From Pseudomonas hormoni (GTDB lineage Bacteria > Pseudomonadota > Gammaproteobacteria > Pseudomonadales > Pseudomonadaceae): 64,000 bases of DNA. The DNA is taken from positions 4,963,001 through 5,027,000 of the forward strand of contig NZ_CP075566.1 of assembly GCF_018502625.1 (NCBI RefSeq), written 5' to 3'. Below, in pieces: positions 17,692 through 27,344 of the stretch. The first letter of the stretch is position 1. Every line of letters begins with the position of its first letter. The notes under the pieces are model-generated. The model searched no databases and had not been told where the DNA came from. It worked only from the letters and a program-made list of their open reading frames with translations. Both the position numbers and the translations under genes were made by a program.

Positions 17692-19590
17692 ATGCCCACG
17701 ACGTTTCATGAGATTCCCCGCAAGCGCCCGACCACGCCCCTGCTCGACCGTGCCAACACGCCGGACGGCCTGCGCCGGTTAGGCGAAGCCGAGCTGGAAA
17801 CCCTGGCCGATGAGTTGCGCCTGGAATTGCTCTACACGGTCGGTCAGACCGGCGGGCATTTCGGTGCAGGCCTGGGCGTCATCGAGCTGACCATCGCGCT
17901 GCATTACGTCTTCGACACCCCGGACGACCGGCTGGTGTGGGACGTGGGTCATCAGGCTTATCCGCACAAAATCCTCACCGGCCGTCGCGAACGCATGGGC
18001 ACCCTGCGCCAGAAGGACGGCGTCGCCGCCTTCCCGCGTCGTTCCGAGAGCGAGTACGACACCTTTGGCGTCGGCCACTCCAGCACTTCGATCAGCGCAG
18101 CGCTGGGCATGGCCATTGCCGCCCGCCTGCAGAACAGCGATCGCAAGGCGATTGCGGTGATCGGCGACGGCGCGTTGACCGCCGGCATGGCGTTCGAGGC
18201 GCTGAACCACGCGCCGGAAGTGAACGCCAACATGCTGGTGATCCTCAACGACAATGACATGTCGATCTCGCGCAATGTCGGTGGCCTGTCGAATTACCTG
18301 GCGAAAATCCTTTCCAGCCGCACCTACGCGAGCATGCGTGAAGGCAGCAAAAAGGTCCTGTCGCGCCTGCCCGGCGCCTGGGAAATCGCCCGCCGCACCG
18401 AAGAATACGCCAAAGGCATGCTGGTCCCCGGCACGCTGTTCGAAGAGCTGGGCTGGAACTACATCGGCCCGATCGATGGCCACGACCTGCCAACACTGAT
18501 CGCTACCTTGCGCAACATGCGCGATCTGAAAGGCCCGCAGTTCCTGCACGTCGTCACCAAGAAAGGCAAAGGCTTCGCCCCGGCGGAAGTCGACCCGATC
18601 GGTTACCACGCCATCACCAAACTCGAACCCGTCGATGCACCCGCCGCTGCGCCGAAAAAGGCTGGCGGGCCGAAGTATTCCGGCGTGTTCGGCGAATGGC
18701 TGTGCGACATGGCCGCTTCTGATCCACGCCTGGTCGGTATTACGCCGGCCATGAAGGAAGGCTCCGATCTGGTGGCGTTCAGCGAGCGTTTTCCGCTGCG
18801 CTATTTCGACGTGGCCATTGCCGAGCAACACGCCGTGACCCTCGCCGCCGGCATGGCCTGCGAAGGCGCGAAACCGGTGGTGGCGATTTATTCGACATTC
18901 CTGCAGCGTGGCTACGACCAACTGATCCATGACGTCGCGGTGCAAAACCTCGACGTACTGTTCGCCATCGACCGAGCCGGTCTGGTGGGCGAAGACGGCC
19001 CGACACACGCGGGCAGCTTCGATCTGTCGTTCCTGCGCTGCATCCCCGGCATGCTGGTGATGACCCCGAGCGATGAAAACGAGCTGCGCAAAATGCTCAC
19101 CACCGGCCACCTGTACAACGGCCCGGCGTCGGTGCGTTACCCGCGCGGCAATGGCCCGAATGCAACGATCGAGAAAGACCTGCAACCGATCGAAATCGGC
19201 AAAGGCGTGGTTCGCCGCCAGGGCAGCAAAGTCGCCCTGCTGGTGTTTGGCGTGCAACTGGCCGAAGCGCTGAAAGTCGCCGAGACGCTGGATGCCACCG
19301 TGGTCGACATGCGTTTCGTCAAACCGCTGGATGAAGCGCTGGTTCGCGAGATTGCCGGCAGCCATGAGTTGCTGGTGACCATCGAAGAAAACGCGATCAT
19401 GGGCGGTGCCGGCGGCGCCGTCAGCGAATTCCTCGCCCGGGAAAACATCCTCAAGTCGATGCTGCACCTGGGCTTGCCGGACAGCTATGTCGAGCACGCC
19501 AAGCCTGCGCAAATGCTGGCCGAGTGCGGGTTGGATGAAGCCGGGATTGAAGCATCGGTGCGTCAGCGGCTGCAATTGCTGAACATCTAA
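17692..19590 (+). CDS. dxs: 1-deoxy-D-xylulose-5-phosphate synthase
   Basis: A 632-residue thiamine-diphosphate enzyme that condenses pyruvate and glyceraldehyde 3-phosphate. This is the first and controlling step of the MEP isoprenoid pathway and a source for thiamine and pyridoxal. '[10 protein letters not shown]' near 53, the '[10 protein letters not shown]' thiamine-diphosphate/Mg motif near 160 and the catalytic-glutamate segment '[12 protein letters not shown]' near 370 are visible. The upstream sequence has TATACC/TATAAC boxes 10-20 bp before the ATG, so a dedicated promoter would give a very short leader. It needs thiamine diphosphate, whose salvage gene thiL lies 6 kb downstream. Confidence 0.97.
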   Translation: MPTTFHEIPRKRPTTPLLDRANTPDGLRRLGEAELETLADELRLELLYTVGQTGGHFGAGLGVIELTIALHYVFDTPDDRLVWDVGHQAYPHKILTGRRERMGTLRQKDGVAAFPRRSESEYDTFGVGHSSTSISAALGMAIAARLQNSDRKAIAVIGDGALTAGMAFEALNHAPEVNANMLVILNDNDMSISRNVGGLSNYLAKILSSRTYASMREGSKKVLSRLPGAWEIARRTEEYAKGMLVPGTLFEELGWNYIGPIDGHDLPTLIATLRNMRDLKGPQFLHVVTKKGKGFAPAEVDPIGYHAITKLEPVDAPAAAPKKAGGPKYSGVFGEWLCDMAASDPRLVGITPAMKEGSDLVAFSERFPLRYFDVAIAEQHAVTLAAGMACEGAKPVVAIYSTFLQRGYDQLIHDVAVQNLDVLFAIDRAGLVGEDGPTHAGSFDLSFLRCIPGMLVMTPSDENELRKMLTTGHLYNGPASVRYPRGNGPNATIEKDLQPIEIGKGVVRRQGSKVALLVFGVQLAEALKVAETLDATVVDMRFVKPLDEALVREIAGSHELLVTIEENAIMGGAGGAVSEFLARENILKSMLHLGLPDSYVEHAKPAQMLAECGLDEAGIEASVRQRLQLLNI

Positions 19591-19610
19591 ACACCAGACA
19601 TCTACAAAAC

Positions 19611-19702
19611 CCTGTGGGAGCGGGCTTGCCCGCGATAGCGGAGTGACAGTCAACTGATTCTTTGACTGTTACACCGTCATCGCGGGCAAGCCCGCTCCCA
19701 CA
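19611..19702. repeat. REPIN, class C (CTGTGGGAGCGGGCTTGCC head)
   Basis: Inverted pair CTGTGGGAGCGGGCTTGCCC / GGGCAAGCCCGCTCCCACA, about 55 bp apart, occupying most of the dxs-btuB gap. No cobalamin riboswitch was found in the remaining 55 bp before the receptor gene. Confidence 0.9.
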
Positions 19703-19756
19703 TGAGTGTGTGCAACCTCTAAAAAGTGTTCGCTTTAAAGCGTCAACGGACTACCC

Positions 19757-21640
19757 ATGAAACTCTCCCCCCTCGCCCTGACGCTGACGCTTCTGCCGTC
19801 CGGCCCACTCCTGGCTGACACTTTCGAACGCGACCAGGCCCTGAAGCTGCCCGACGTGCTGATCAGCGCCAACCGCCAGGTCGAGGCCCGCAACGACAGC
19901 AGCGCCGCCAACACCGTGTTCACCCGCGAAGACATCGACCGTCTGCAACCCGGCAGCGTCACTGACCTGCTGCTTCGTGTGCCGGGCGTGCAAGTCGGGC
20001 AAACCGGCGGGCGCGGCAGCCTGCCGGGGATTTACATTCGGGGGACGAAGTCGGCGCAGAGTCTGGTGCTGGTGGATGGTCAACGCATCGGCAACTCGAC
20101 TTCCGGCGACAGCAACCTGCAACACCTCAACATCGAACAGGTCGAGCGCGTGGAAGTGCTGCGCGGCTCCCGTTCGGTAATTTACGGCAGCGATGCGATT
20201 GGCGGGGTGATCCAGATTTTCACCCGTCGTGGCACCGAACAAGGCCTGCAACCGCGTCTGCATGCGGGTTTCGGCAGCAACCAGACCTGGGAGCGCAGCC
20301 TCGGCGTGTCCGGGGGCAATGAGCAAACCCGCTTCAACCTGGGTGCCAGCCTTGATGAAACCGCCGGGATCAATCGCACCCACGAGTCGTACCCGAGCGA
20401 TGGCGATCACGATGAGTATCGCAACAAGTCGTTGAGTCTGAGCCTGAGTCACGCCCTCACCGATGACATCGAAATCGGCGCCAACCTGCTGGATAACCGT
20501 GGCAAGAGTGCATTCGACAACCCGTTCGGCCGCTTCGACAGCACCACCTTCAAATCGGTCCAGCAGCAGCCTTACAACGAGTTCACGGTGAGCAGCCTCA
20601 GCAGTTACGTCGATGCGCGCATCAACGACCTGTGGAAAACCCGCGTCGAATTCGGCCACAGCGAAAACCGCGAGAAGTCCTTCGACAAGCTCAGCGACGA
20701 ACGCGGCGTGTTCAACACTTACCGCGACTCGCTGAACTGGCAGAACGACCTGACGCTCGACGCGCGCAACAGCCTGATCCTTGGCGGTGACTGGTACGAA
20801 GACCGCATCAACAGCAGCACAGCGTTCGACGAGGACAGCCGCTGGAACCGCGCGGCGTTTATCCAGCATCGCTATCAGGCAGACAGTTTTTCCACGGAAC
20901 TGGGCCTGCGCCGCGACCAGAACCAGCAGTTCGGTAGTCAGAACAGCTGGAGCGGCACGTTCACCCTGCCGTTGAACCCGGACAACGATGTGCTGCTGAC
21001 CTACAGCGAAGGCTTTCGCGCACCGACGTTCAATGACTTGTATTACCCGAAATACAGCAATCCGGACCTGAAGCCTGAAACCTCGAAAAGCTATGAGCTG
21101 CAATGGCGCAGTCAGCTGACCGATATCAGCCGCCTCGAAGCCTCGCTGTATCGCACCGACCTCAAGGACGCGATTATCTTCGGCAGCAACAACCGCCCAC
21201 AGAACGTCGCCTCGGCGCGGATCAACGGGTTTGAAGCGGCGTTGAAGCAGGAGCTGTTCGGCTGGCAGAGCGCTCTTGGCGTGGCGATCATCGACCCGCG
21301 GGATCGCGACAGTGGCCACACCCTGGCGCGTCGAGCTCGGCGGACGCTAAGCCTGGATCTGGATCGGCAGTTCGATCGACTGGGTCTCGGCGCCAGTTGG
21401 CAAGCGGTGAGCAGCAGTTATGACGATGAGAACAATCAGCAGCCGTTAGGCGGTTATGCGTTGCTGGGATTGCGCAGCAGTTGGGCGCTGAATCGTGAGA
21501 TCAAGCTTGAGCTGAAGGTCGACAACCTGCTGGACAAGGGTTACAGCCGGGCGCTGTACAGTCATGACGGCAGCCAGTTCGGGTATCGCGAGGAAGGTCG
21601 GGCGTGGATGTTTGGGGTGACCTGGACGCCGGAGCTCTAA
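19757..21640 (+). CDS. btuB: TonB-dependent outer-membrane receptor, BtuB-like
   Basis: A 627-residue outer-membrane receptor. It has a signal peptide, a TonB-box-like 'LPDVLISANR' start, a plug domain with 'LRVPGVQVGQTGGRGS' and 'YGSDAIGGVIQIFTR', and a C-terminal 22-strand barrel ending in an acidic-hydrophobic 'FGVTWTPEL'. Plug sequence and length resemble BtuB, the vitamin B12 receptor. btuF lies convergently right after it. The classic cobalamin riboswitch seems absent from the upstream gap, which a REPIN fills, so either regulation differs or the ligand is not B12. The symbol is provisional. Confidence 0.8.
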   Translation: MKLSPLALTLTLLPSGPLLADTFERDQALKLPDVLISANRQVEARNDSSAANTVFTREDIDRLQPGSVTDLLLRVPGVQVGQTGGRGSLPGIYIRGTKSAQSLVLVDGQRIGNSTSGDSNLQHLNIEQVERVEVLRGSRSVIYGSDAIGGVIQIFTRRGTEQGLQPRLHAGFGSNQTWERSLGVSGGNEQTRFNLGASLDETAGINRTHESYPSDGDHDEYRNKSLSLSLSHALTDDIEIGANLLDNRGKSAFDNPFGRFDSTTFKSVQQQPYNEFTVSSLSSYVDARINDLWKTRVEFGHSENREKSFDKLSDERGVFNTYRDSLNWQNDLTLDARNSLILGGDWYEDRINSSTAFDEDSRWNRAAFIQHRYQADSFSTELGLRRDQNQQFGSQNSWSGTFTLPLNPDNDVLLTYSEGFRAPTFNDLYYPKYSNPDLKPETSKSYELQWRSQLTDISRLEASLYRTDLKDAIIFGSNNRPQNVASARINGFEAALKQELFGWQSALGVAIIDPRDRDSGHTLARRARRTLSLDLDRQFDRLGLGASWQAVSSSYDDENNQQPLGGYALLGLRSSWALNREIKLELKVDNLLDKGYSRALYSHDGSQFGYREEGRAWMFGVTWTPEL

Positions 21641-21655
21641 GAGCAACTCGGTCAC

Positions 21656-21790
21656 CTGTGGCGAGGGAGCTTGCTCCCGCTCGACTGCGCAGCAGTCGCA
21701 AAACCGGCCGACGCAATCCCATCTGAAGTAACCCACTGACAGATTTGGGGCCGCTTCGCAGCCCAGCGGGAGCAAGCTCCCTCACCACAG
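21656..21790. repeat. REPIN, class A
   Basis: Inverted class A REP pair between the convergent btuB-like and btuF genes. It fills nearly the whole gap, where a terminator would be expected. Confidence 0.9.
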
Positions 21791-21791
21791 G

Positions 21792-22592
21792 TCAGCGGTC
21801 AGGCGCGATGACTTGGCAAAGCTTGGCCGTCGCCTCGATCATCTGCCCACTCGGCCGCTCCAGGCCCTTGTCGGTCACCAACCGTAATTGCCCCTGCGCC
21901 ACCGCCGCCACCTGCGGCCAGGCCTTCCACGCCTCCAGTTGCGCCTGATCGCTGGCCAGAATCACCTCGGGGTTACGCTGCAACACCGCCTCCACACTGA
22001 CCTGCGGCGCCGGCAGCGTCAGGTCGGCAAACACATTGCGCGCACCGCACACTTGCAGCGCATCACTGATGATCTGCCCCCCGCCGACGGTGTACAGGGG
22101 CCGATCCCAGACCTGATAAAACACCCGCAACGGTTCGTCCCGTCGATAGCGCTGGCGCAGTGCATCGAGGCGCTGACGCAGATCGCTGGCCAATGCAATG
22201 CCACGCTCGGGACGACCGAGTTGCAGGGCGATCGTCTCGATTTGCGCGGTCAGTTGCTCAAGATTGTGGGAGTCGGCTACGTACGTGGGGATGTTCAAGC
22301 GCTTGAGTTGTTCACGCTGCGCCGGGCCGACGCTTGCGGGCCAGAGCAGCAGCAAATCGGGTTTCAGGCTGAGCAGCCGTTCCATGTCCAACTGGCCGTA
22401 GCGGCCAACGGAAGGAAGGTCTTTGAGTTCAGCAGGACGATCACCGGCATCGAGCACACCGACCAGAAGATCAGTCGAACCCAGTTCAACAACGATTTCA
22501 GACAGAGATGGCGCGAGGCTGACGACGCGCTCGACAGCAGAGGCCAGGCCGCTGACGGCCAGCAGCAAAACCGCCAGCCCGATGCGACACAT
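21792..22592 (-). CDS. btuF: Cobalamin ABC transporter substrate-binding protein
   Basis: A 266-residue periplasmic binding protein of the BtuF/FhuD class with a signal peptide ending near 'GLASAVERV'. Landmarks are 'VVSLAPSLSEIVVELG', 'GDRPAELKDLPSVGRYGQLDMERLLSLKPDLLL' (in pieces) and 'NPEVILASDQ'. It would deliver cobalamin from the periplasm to BtuCD, but btuC and btuD are not nearby. Its ATG overlaps the stop of the upstream membrane gene (ATGA), tying it to the ribA-led minus-strand unit. B12 fits the local ethanolamine lyase. Ligand specificity is inferred. Confidence 0.85.
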   Translation of the reverse strand: MCRIGLAVLLLAVSGLASAVERVVSLAPSLSEIVVELGSTDLLVGVLDAGDRPAELKDLPSVGRYGQLDMERLLSLKPDLLLLWPASVGPAQREQLKRLNIPTYVADSHNLEQLTAQIETIALQLGRPERGIALASDLRQRLDALRQRYRRDEPLRVFYQVWDRPLYTVGGGQIISDALQVCGARNVFADLTLPAPQVSVEAVLQRNPEVILASDQAQLEAWKAWPQVAAVAQGQLRLVTDKGLERPSGQMIEATAKLCQVIAPDR

Positions 22593-23011
22593 CAGCCGAG
22601 TTGACGCGGAATACGGTAGAGGTAGAACAGCACCGTCGTCGACAGCGCCAACAGCACCAACGGCACCGCTTCAAGCCCCACGAAGACAGCCAACGCACCG
22701 ATCCAGGCCGGTAAAGCGGCGGCCAGAAACGCAGTACGGCGCTTGGCAGCCAGGACAATCCACGCGGCAGGCTCTTCAGGGGTATCGAGGGATTTCTGGG
22801 TGGCGATCAGCGCGTGTTTGTAGCCACCGAAAAACTTCAGGCTGACAAACATCGAGGCCACACCGGCGATGAACAACGGCATTGCCAACACCGGCAGAAG
22901 TGCCTCGCCCTGGCCGAATACGCCGTTGATCACGAACAGCGGCAACAAGGCCAGCGCCAGGTATTGCCACCAGTTGACGGACAGTCGCCGCCGCACCTGA
23001 CCGCGGGTCAC
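22592..23011 (-). CDS. Conserved small integral membrane protein
   Basis: A 139-residue hydrophobic protein with a basic N-terminus and about four predicted transmembrane helices (near 15-35, 37-58, 90-110 and 112-132). No enzymatic motif was recognised. It starts inside the ribA stop (ATGA) and ends inside the btuF start (ATGA), so it is translationally coupled on both sides. The position between ribA and btuF recurs in Pseudomonas, but its function is unknown to me. It might assist export or transport of the neighbouring pathway products; that is a guess from context. Confidence 0.75.
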   Translation of the reverse strand: MTRGQVRRRLSVNWWQYLALALLPLFVINGVFGQGEALLPVLAMPLFIAGVASMFVSLKFFGGYKHALIATQKSLDTPEEPAAWIVLAAKRRTAFLAAALPAWIGALAVFVGLEAVPLVLLALSTTVLFYLYRIPRQLG

Positions 23012-23625
23012 GCCCGGTCTACCTCGCCCTGGTGCTCGTTGCCCATCATGTGGTCAAGCTTGCTGGCCTTGGTGGCCAGGTAGAGTTTGTTGTGCGGGTT
23101 GTGGCCGGTGTGCAACGGCACGCGTTCGGCGACCACGATGCCCATGTCGGTCAACGCTTTGACCTTGCGTGGGTTGTTGGTCATCAGACGCAGGGATTTC
23201 ACGCCCAAGTGCTCAAGCATCGGCAGGCACATGGCGTAGTCTCGCTGGTCGGCGGCAAAGCCCAGGCGCTCGTTGGCTTCAACGGTGTCGGCGCCGCCGT
23301 CCTGCAATTCATAGGCGCGGATCTTGTTCAGCAGACCAATGCCGCGGCCTTCCTGACGCAGGTACAGCAACACGCCACGGCCTTCACGGGCGATGGCCTG
23401 CAACGCGGCTTCGAGTTGCGAGCCGCAGTCACAGCGCTGGCTGAACAAGGCATCGCCGGTCAGGCATTCGGAGTGCAAGCGGCCGAGTACCGGAGCACCG
23501 TCGTCGAACTCACCCAGGCTCAGCACGACGTGTTCGCGCCCGTTTTCTTCATCGAGAAAGCCGTGCATGGTGAATTGCGCAAAAGGCGTTGGCAGCTTGG
23601 AAGCGGCGACAAAAACGACAGGCAC
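23008..23625 (-). CDS. ribA: GTP cyclohydrolase II
   Basis: A 205-residue enzyme that opens GTP to give 2,5-diamino-6-ribosylamino-pyrimidinone 5'-phosphate, formate and pyrophosphate, the first step of riboflavin synthesis. The zinc ligands are visible as '[19 protein letters not shown]', followed by '[11 protein letters not shown]'. The start is a GTG at 23625 with AGGAG seven bases upstream and the conserved '[16 protein letters not shown]'. A TTG at 23643 would be further upstream. It is separate from the other rib genes 3.5 kb away. This functional copy explains why the cyclohydrolase half of ribBX can be degenerate. Confidence 0.96.
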   Translation of the reverse strand: MPVVFVAASKLPTPFAQFTMHGFLDEENGREHVVLSLGEFDDGAPVLGRLHSECLTGDALFSQRCDCGSQLEAALQAIAREGRGVLLYLRQEGRGIGLLNKIRAYELQDGGADTVEANERLGFAADQRDYAMCLPMLEHLGVKSLRLMTNNPRKVKALTDMGIVVAERVPLHTGHNPHNKLYLATKASKLDHMMGNEHQGEVDRA

Positions 23626-23757
23626 CGGTGTGCTCCTGATCAATAAGTACTGGAGATTCGCAGACGCGGCATTGTAACAGCACGTTCCTACAGACGCTTA
23701 GGCTGAATTATGGAGCATAACGATCTAAAAGTTTGATTTCAGGCCCGCCTCTAAACC

Positions 23758-23851
23758 CGTAGGAGCAGAGCTTGCTCGCGAAGGCGTCCCGACATTCAAC
23801 GTTGATGTTGACGGTACGGACGCCTTCGCGAGCAAGCTCTGCTCCTACAGG
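23758..23851. repeat. REPIN, class B
   Basis: Inverted pair built on GTAGGAGCAGAGCTTGCTCG and its complement, in the gap between the solute-binding protein stop and ribA. Confidence 0.9.
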
Positions 23852-23863
23852 GTTCATTGGTGT

Positions 23864-24601
23864 TCAGTTCGTGTAGAGCGGATAAGGCTGTTTCCAGCGT
23901 TCGAAGATCGGTTTCAGCCGGCCGTTTTTGACCAACACCTCCATTCGTTGGTCGAACAACGCCATCAACTTCCGCGCCTTGGGCGTATCGGCAAAGCACA
24001 GGTACAGCGGCAATTCCGCTATATGCGTGCGCCGGAACTGGGACGGATCCTTGGCCCGGCGGACCACGTAATCAATTTCGGTCAGCGCATCAATGTAGTA
24101 GTCGGCGCGGTTGTGGGTCAGCATCGACAGAATGCCGGTGCGCCGAACAACTTCGTTATAGCGGTTAACGTTGGGCAGGTAATTCTGGAAATCGTAGCCG
24201 CGGACCCAGGCCAGTCGATAATTGCCCAGGGTCTCCGGAGTCGGTGCCGGATTACTGGCCAGCCCCAGGGCATAGATGTGATCGGTGTCGTAATTCCAGC
24301 GCGGATACAGCAGGTCGCTGACTTCATCGCGATAGCCGCCGACACAGGCGTCCACTTCGCCACGCTGGGCCAGGCCGATGGCGCGAATGTAAGGTTCGGT
24401 GCGGATGTCCAGTTTGACCCCGGCCGGCTCGAAGACTTCACGCAGCACGTCCCAACCCAGGCCATGGCCATCGGCGGCGGTGTAGTCTTCCCAGTCTTCG
24501 CTGGCCAGATGAATCACCGATGGCGTTGTCACGGCCTCCCCCGCCTGGGCAAGCGAAGCAAACAGGGCGAAACCCATCACAGCCAACCAGCGTCGAGCCA
24601 T
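23864..24601 (-). CDS. Family 3 periplasmic solute-binding protein
   Basis: A 245-residue exported protein ('LAVMGFALFASLAQAGEA' signal) with the fold signature of amino-acid-type binding proteins: 'DGHGLGWDVLREVFEPAGVKLDI', 'RGEVDACVGGYRDEV' and 'YYIDALTEIDYV'. The ATG at 24601 is preferred because GGAG lies six bases upstream; the frame opens further to 24622. No permease or ATPase genes are adjacent, so it may be an orphan binding protein or a signalling input. It ends the pgpA-led minus-strand run, 24 bp after pgpA. Ligand unknown. Confidence 0.8.
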   Translation of the reverse strand: MARRWLAVMGFALFASLAQAGEAVTTPSVIHLASEDWEDYTAADGHGLGWDVLREVFEPAGVKLDIRTEPYIRAIGLAQRGEVDACVGGYRDEVSDLLYPRWNYDTDHIYALGLASNPAPTPETLGNYRLAWVRGYDFQNYLPNVNRYNEVVRRTGILSMLTHNRADYYIDALTEIDYVVRRAKDPSQFRRTHIAELPLYLCFADTPKARKLMALFDQRMEVLVKNGRLKPIFERWKQPYPLYTN

Positions 24602-24625
24602 CCTAGTCTCCGGCTCCGCCAAGCA

Positions 24626-25129
24626 TCAGGCGAAAATCCATACCAGCCCCTGCATCGCCAACCACGCGAACACCCCGGCCAATACGTCGTCAAGCATGAT
24701 CCCGACACCACCGTGCACATGCCGGTCAATCCAGTGAATCGGCCACGGTTTGAGAATGTCGAAGAATCGGAACACCACAAAACCCGCGAGCAGCCAGTAC
24801 CAGCCTTCCGGCACCAGCCACAGGGTGATCCACATCCCGACCATTTCGTCCCAGACGATGCCTTCGTGGTCGTGCACCCGCAAATCGTCGGCCACTTTGC
24901 CGCACAGCCAGAAGCCGAACAGCATGGTGATGCCCAGCATCAGCCAGTAACCCCAGTCGGGCAGCATCTGCCACAACGGAATAAAGGGTAGCGCAACTAA
25001 CGAACCCCAGGTGCCCGGTGCCTTTGGCAAGGTGCCCGAACCGAAGCCGAACGCCAGGAAATGCCATGGATTGCGCCAGACCGACGGCGGTACGAATTCC
25101 GCCGGAACCTGTTTGGGATGATCTGTCAC
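24626..25129 (-). CDS. pgpA: Phosphatidylglycerophosphatase A
   Basis: A 167-residue inner-membrane phosphatase that removes phosphate from phosphatidylglycerol phosphate to make phosphatidylglycerol. The family signature 'GFGSGTLPKAPGTWGSLVALP' sits near residues 28-48, with 'HDHEGIVWDEMVGMWI' later and several membrane helices. It starts at a GTG that overlaps the thiL stop as GTGA, so it is coupled to thiL. The order nusB-thiL-pgpA is conserved in gamma-proteobacteria. Confidence 0.96.
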   Translation of the reverse strand: MTDHPKQVPAEFVPPSVWRNPWHFLAFGFGSGTLPKAPGTWGSLVALPFIPLWQMLPDWGYWLMLGITMLFGFWLCGKVADDLRVHDHEGIVWDEMVGMWITLWLVPEGWYWLLAGFVVFRFFDILKPWPIHWIDRHVHGGVGIMLDDVLAGVFAWLAMQGLVWIFA

Positions 25130-26091
25130 GGTGTCTCCCGAAAATGTTGATAGCCCCGTGTCTGCGGGGTGATGTCTTGTCCGGCAGCATCCAGCAGCAC
25201 GACGCCCTGCCCCGTCACCACGCGCCCGATCACATGGATCGGCCAGCCATCGGCCACCAGTTGCGGCAACTCGACGGACGGTAAGGTAAAGGCCAGCACG
25301 TAATCGTCTCCGCCGCTCAGGGCGGCGTGTTCGGCGCCCGATTGACCGAGGAAGGCCACTAAAGCCTTCGACAGCGGCAATCGGTCCCGTTCAACCTGAA
25401 TGCCCACCTTCGACGCCAACGCGATGTGCCCGCAGTCGGCCAGCAGGCCATCGGAGATGTCCAGCGCCGAAGTCGCCTTGCCGCGCAAAGCCTGACCCAA
25501 CGCGAGTTGCGGTTGCGGCGACCAGTAATGCGCCAGCAACGGATCGGCAATGGCGGCTTCGGCGGTTTGCTGACCGAGTACCAGCGGCAAGGCACCGGCG
25601 GCGTTGCCCAGCTCACCGCCGACACACAGCAGGTCGCCTGGCTGCGCACCGCTGCGGGTCAGCGCCAAACCACTCGGCACACGCCCGAACACTGTCATGG
25701 TCAGGCTCAACGGCCCACGGGTGGTATCGCCGCCCACCAGCGCCACGCCGCAGCTCTGCGCCATGAGGCTCAAACCACGGGAATACGCTTGCAGCCAATC
25801 GGCGGTCGCCGAAGGCAAGGTCAGGGCAAGGGTAAAGGCAATGGGGGTGGCGCCCATGGCAGCCAGGTCACTGACGGCCACGGCCAGCGAGCGCTGACCG
25901 AGCAGAAACGGGTCGCAAGGGTCTGCGAAATGTACACCGGCCACGAGCGTGTCGGTGGAAATCGCCAACTGCTCCCCTGCGGGAACAGCGAGCAAGGCGC
26001 AGTCATCGCCGATCCCGAGGGCAACGCCTTCGCCGCCCTGCGCACAGGGCGCGGCGGCGAAGAAATTGCGGATCAGCTCAAACTCACCCAT
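25126..26091 (-). CDS. thiL: Thiamine-monophosphate kinase
   Basis: A 321-residue PurM/AIR-synthetase-fold kinase that phosphorylates thiamine monophosphate with ATP to the cofactor thiamine diphosphate. 'GIGDDCALL' near residue 27, 'SDLAAMGATPIAFTLALTLP' near 93 and 'GDTTRGPLSLTMTVFG' near 140 are family hallmarks, as is 'ALDISDGLLADCGHIA' near 208. It lies 27 bp after nusB and overlaps pgpA by four bases. It supplies the cofactor used by Dxs upstream in the window. Confidence 0.96.
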   Translation of the reverse strand: MGEFELIRNFFAAAPCAQGGEGVALGIGDDCALLAVPAGEQLAISTDTLVAGVHFADPCDPFLLGQRSLAVAVSDLAAMGATPIAFTLALTLPSATADWLQAYSRGLSLMAQSCGVALVGGDTTRGPLSLTMTVFGRVPSGLALTRSGAQPGDLLCVGGELGNAAGALPLVLGQQTAEAAIADPLLAHYWSPQPQLALGQALRGKATSALDISDGLLADCGHIALASKVGIQVERDRLPLSKALVAFLGQSGAEHAALSGGDDYVLAFTLPSVELPQLVADGWPIHVIGRVVTGQGVVLLDAAGQDITPQTRGYQHFRETP

Positions 26092-26118
26092 GGCTGAGAC
26101 AAAGAGTTCAAGCGCCGA

Positions 26119-26619
26119 TCAGCGCTTGAACGCCTTCACTTCAGCTTCACGCAGACGCGGGGCCAGCTTGTCGAGTACACCGTTGACGAATTTGTGACCG
26201 TCGGTGGAACCGAAGACTTTCGCCAGCTCGATACCTTCGTTGATCACAACGCGGTACGGCACGTCGACGCGCTCGAGCAGTTCCCAGGTGGACAGACGCA
26301 ATACCGCCAGTTCAACCGGGTCCAGCTCTTCGATGGTCAGGTCGAGGCAAGGCTTGAGCGCGGCGTCGATCTTGTCCTTCTGCGCGGGAACTCCGTGGAG
26401 GATTTCGCGGAAGTAGGCGCCGTCGACATCGCTGAAATCGTTATCGACCCGGAACTGCGCTTCGATCTCGTTCAGCGACTGCTTGGCCATGTGCCATTGG
26501 TACAGCGCCTGAGTCGCGAGCTGACGGGCTTCGCGACGCTTGACGCTTTTCGATGGCTTGCCGGCATCCGCAGGCTTTGGATCGCGCGGGTTGAAACGAT
26601 CGCTATCGTCGCTAATCAC
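26119..26619 (-). CDS. nusB: Transcription antitermination factor NusB
   Basis: A 166-residue all-helical RNA-binding protein. With NusE (S10) it binds boxA in rRNA leaders and promotes antitermination. The core '[16 protein letters not shown]' begins near residue 28 after a polar extension. '[42 protein letters not shown]' (in segments) marks the C-terminal half. Its start overlaps the ribH stop, giving the conserved ribH-nusB pair. Confidence 0.97.
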   Translation of the reverse strand: MISDDSDRFNPRDPKPADAGKPSKSVKRREARQLATQALYQWHMAKQSLNEIEAQFRVDNDFSDVDGAYFREILHGVPAQKDKIDAALKPCLDLTIEELDPVELAVLRLSTWELLERVDVPYRVVINEGIELAKVFGSTDGHKFVNGVLDKLAPRLREAEVKAFKR

Positions 26620-27092
26620 TTGGCCTCCAACTGCGCCAGCAGGCTGACCATTTCCAGAGCGGACAGGGCAGCTTCAGCACCTTTGTTACCGGCCTTGGTG
26701 CCGGAACGTTCGATGGCTTGCTCGATGGAATCAACGGTCAGCACGCCGAAAGCGACCGGTACGCCGAATTCCATGGACACCTGGGCCAGGCCCTTGGTGC
26801 ATTCGCCCGCCACGTATTCGAAGTGCGGAGTACCGCCACGAATGACCGCGCCCAGAGCGATGATGGCTGCGAACTCGCCCTTCTGAGCGACTTTCTGCGC
26901 AACCAGCGGGATTTCGAAGGCGCCAGGCGCACGGATGATGGTGATGTCGCTTTCGCTCACGCCATGGCGAACCAGGGCATCAACTGCACCGCTGACCAGG
27001 CTTTCAACGACGAAGCTGTTGAAACGGCCTACTACCAAAGCGTAGCGGCCTTTAGGGGCGATGAAGGTACCTTCGATGGTCTTCAGGGTCAT
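26616..27092 (-). CDS. ribH: 6,7-dimethyl-8-ribityllumazine synthase
   Basis: A 158-residue enzyme that condenses 5-amino-6-ribitylamino-uracil with 3,4-dihydroxy-2-butanone 4-phosphate to the lumazine precursor of riboflavin. '[13 protein letters not shown]' (substrate binding), 'VPGAFEIP'-type '[14 protein letters not shown]' and '[16 protein letters not shown]' with the catalytic His are visible. It probably forms icosahedral or decameric assemblies like its family. It follows ribBX after a 250-bp gap containing a REPIN and a strong hairpin, and is coupled to nusB. Confidence 0.97.
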   Translation of the reverse strand: MTLKTIEGTFIAPKGRYALVVGRFNSFVVESLVSGAVDALVRHGVSESDITIIRAPGAFEIPLVAQKVAQKGEFAAIIALGAVIRGGTPHFEYVAGECTKGLAQVSMEFGVPVAFGVLTVDSIEQAIERSGTKAGNKGAEAALSALEMVSLLAQLEAK

Positions 27093-27114
27093 TCGTTAGA
27101 TCTCTTAAAGAGCC

Positions 27115-27137
27115 GGGACGCGTCTTCTACGCGTCCC
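27115..27137 (-). promoter_or_regulatory. Strong hairpin in the ribH leader
   Basis: GGGACGCG and CGCGTCCC form a perfect 8-bp stem with a 7-base loop, 23 bp before the ribH start on the minus strand. There is no U-tract, so it is not a classical terminator. It could stabilise or process the mRNA. This is a sequence observation only. Confidence 0.4.
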
Positions 27138-27192
27138 TCAGTGATATTTGAACCGCGAATACAGCGCCGGAAATTCCGCAACGACGTTCACT

Positions 27193-27297
27193 TTGTGGCG
27201 AGGGAGCTTGCTCCCGCGGGGCCGGTCCGCGCTCGGGCGTAGCGGCCCCTCTTGTGGGCGCTGCGCACCCAAGCGGGAGCAAGCTCCCTCGCCACAG
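27193..27297. repeat. REPIN, class A
   Basis: Inverted class A pair between ribBX and ribH, with an unusual GC-rich loop (GGGGCCGGTCCGCGC). Confidence 0.9.
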
Positions 27298-27344
27298 TAA
27301 ATCAAACAAGCTTCAAGTGAACAACGATGCCGAAACCCGGTGTC

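Noticed and set aside
17779..19653. 624-codon minus-strand frame opposite dxs
   Set aside because: Low-quality composition (His/Gln/Arg rich) and perfect overlap with dxs, a well-conserved enzyme.
19703..19756. Cobalamin riboswitch before the btuB-like gene
   Set aside because: Only about 55 bp remain after the REPIN and no B12-box-like sequence was seen; a riboswitch needs about 200 nt.
22592..23011. MFS transporter annotation for the small membrane protein
   Set aside because: It has only about four helices and no MFS motif; left as an unknown membrane protein.
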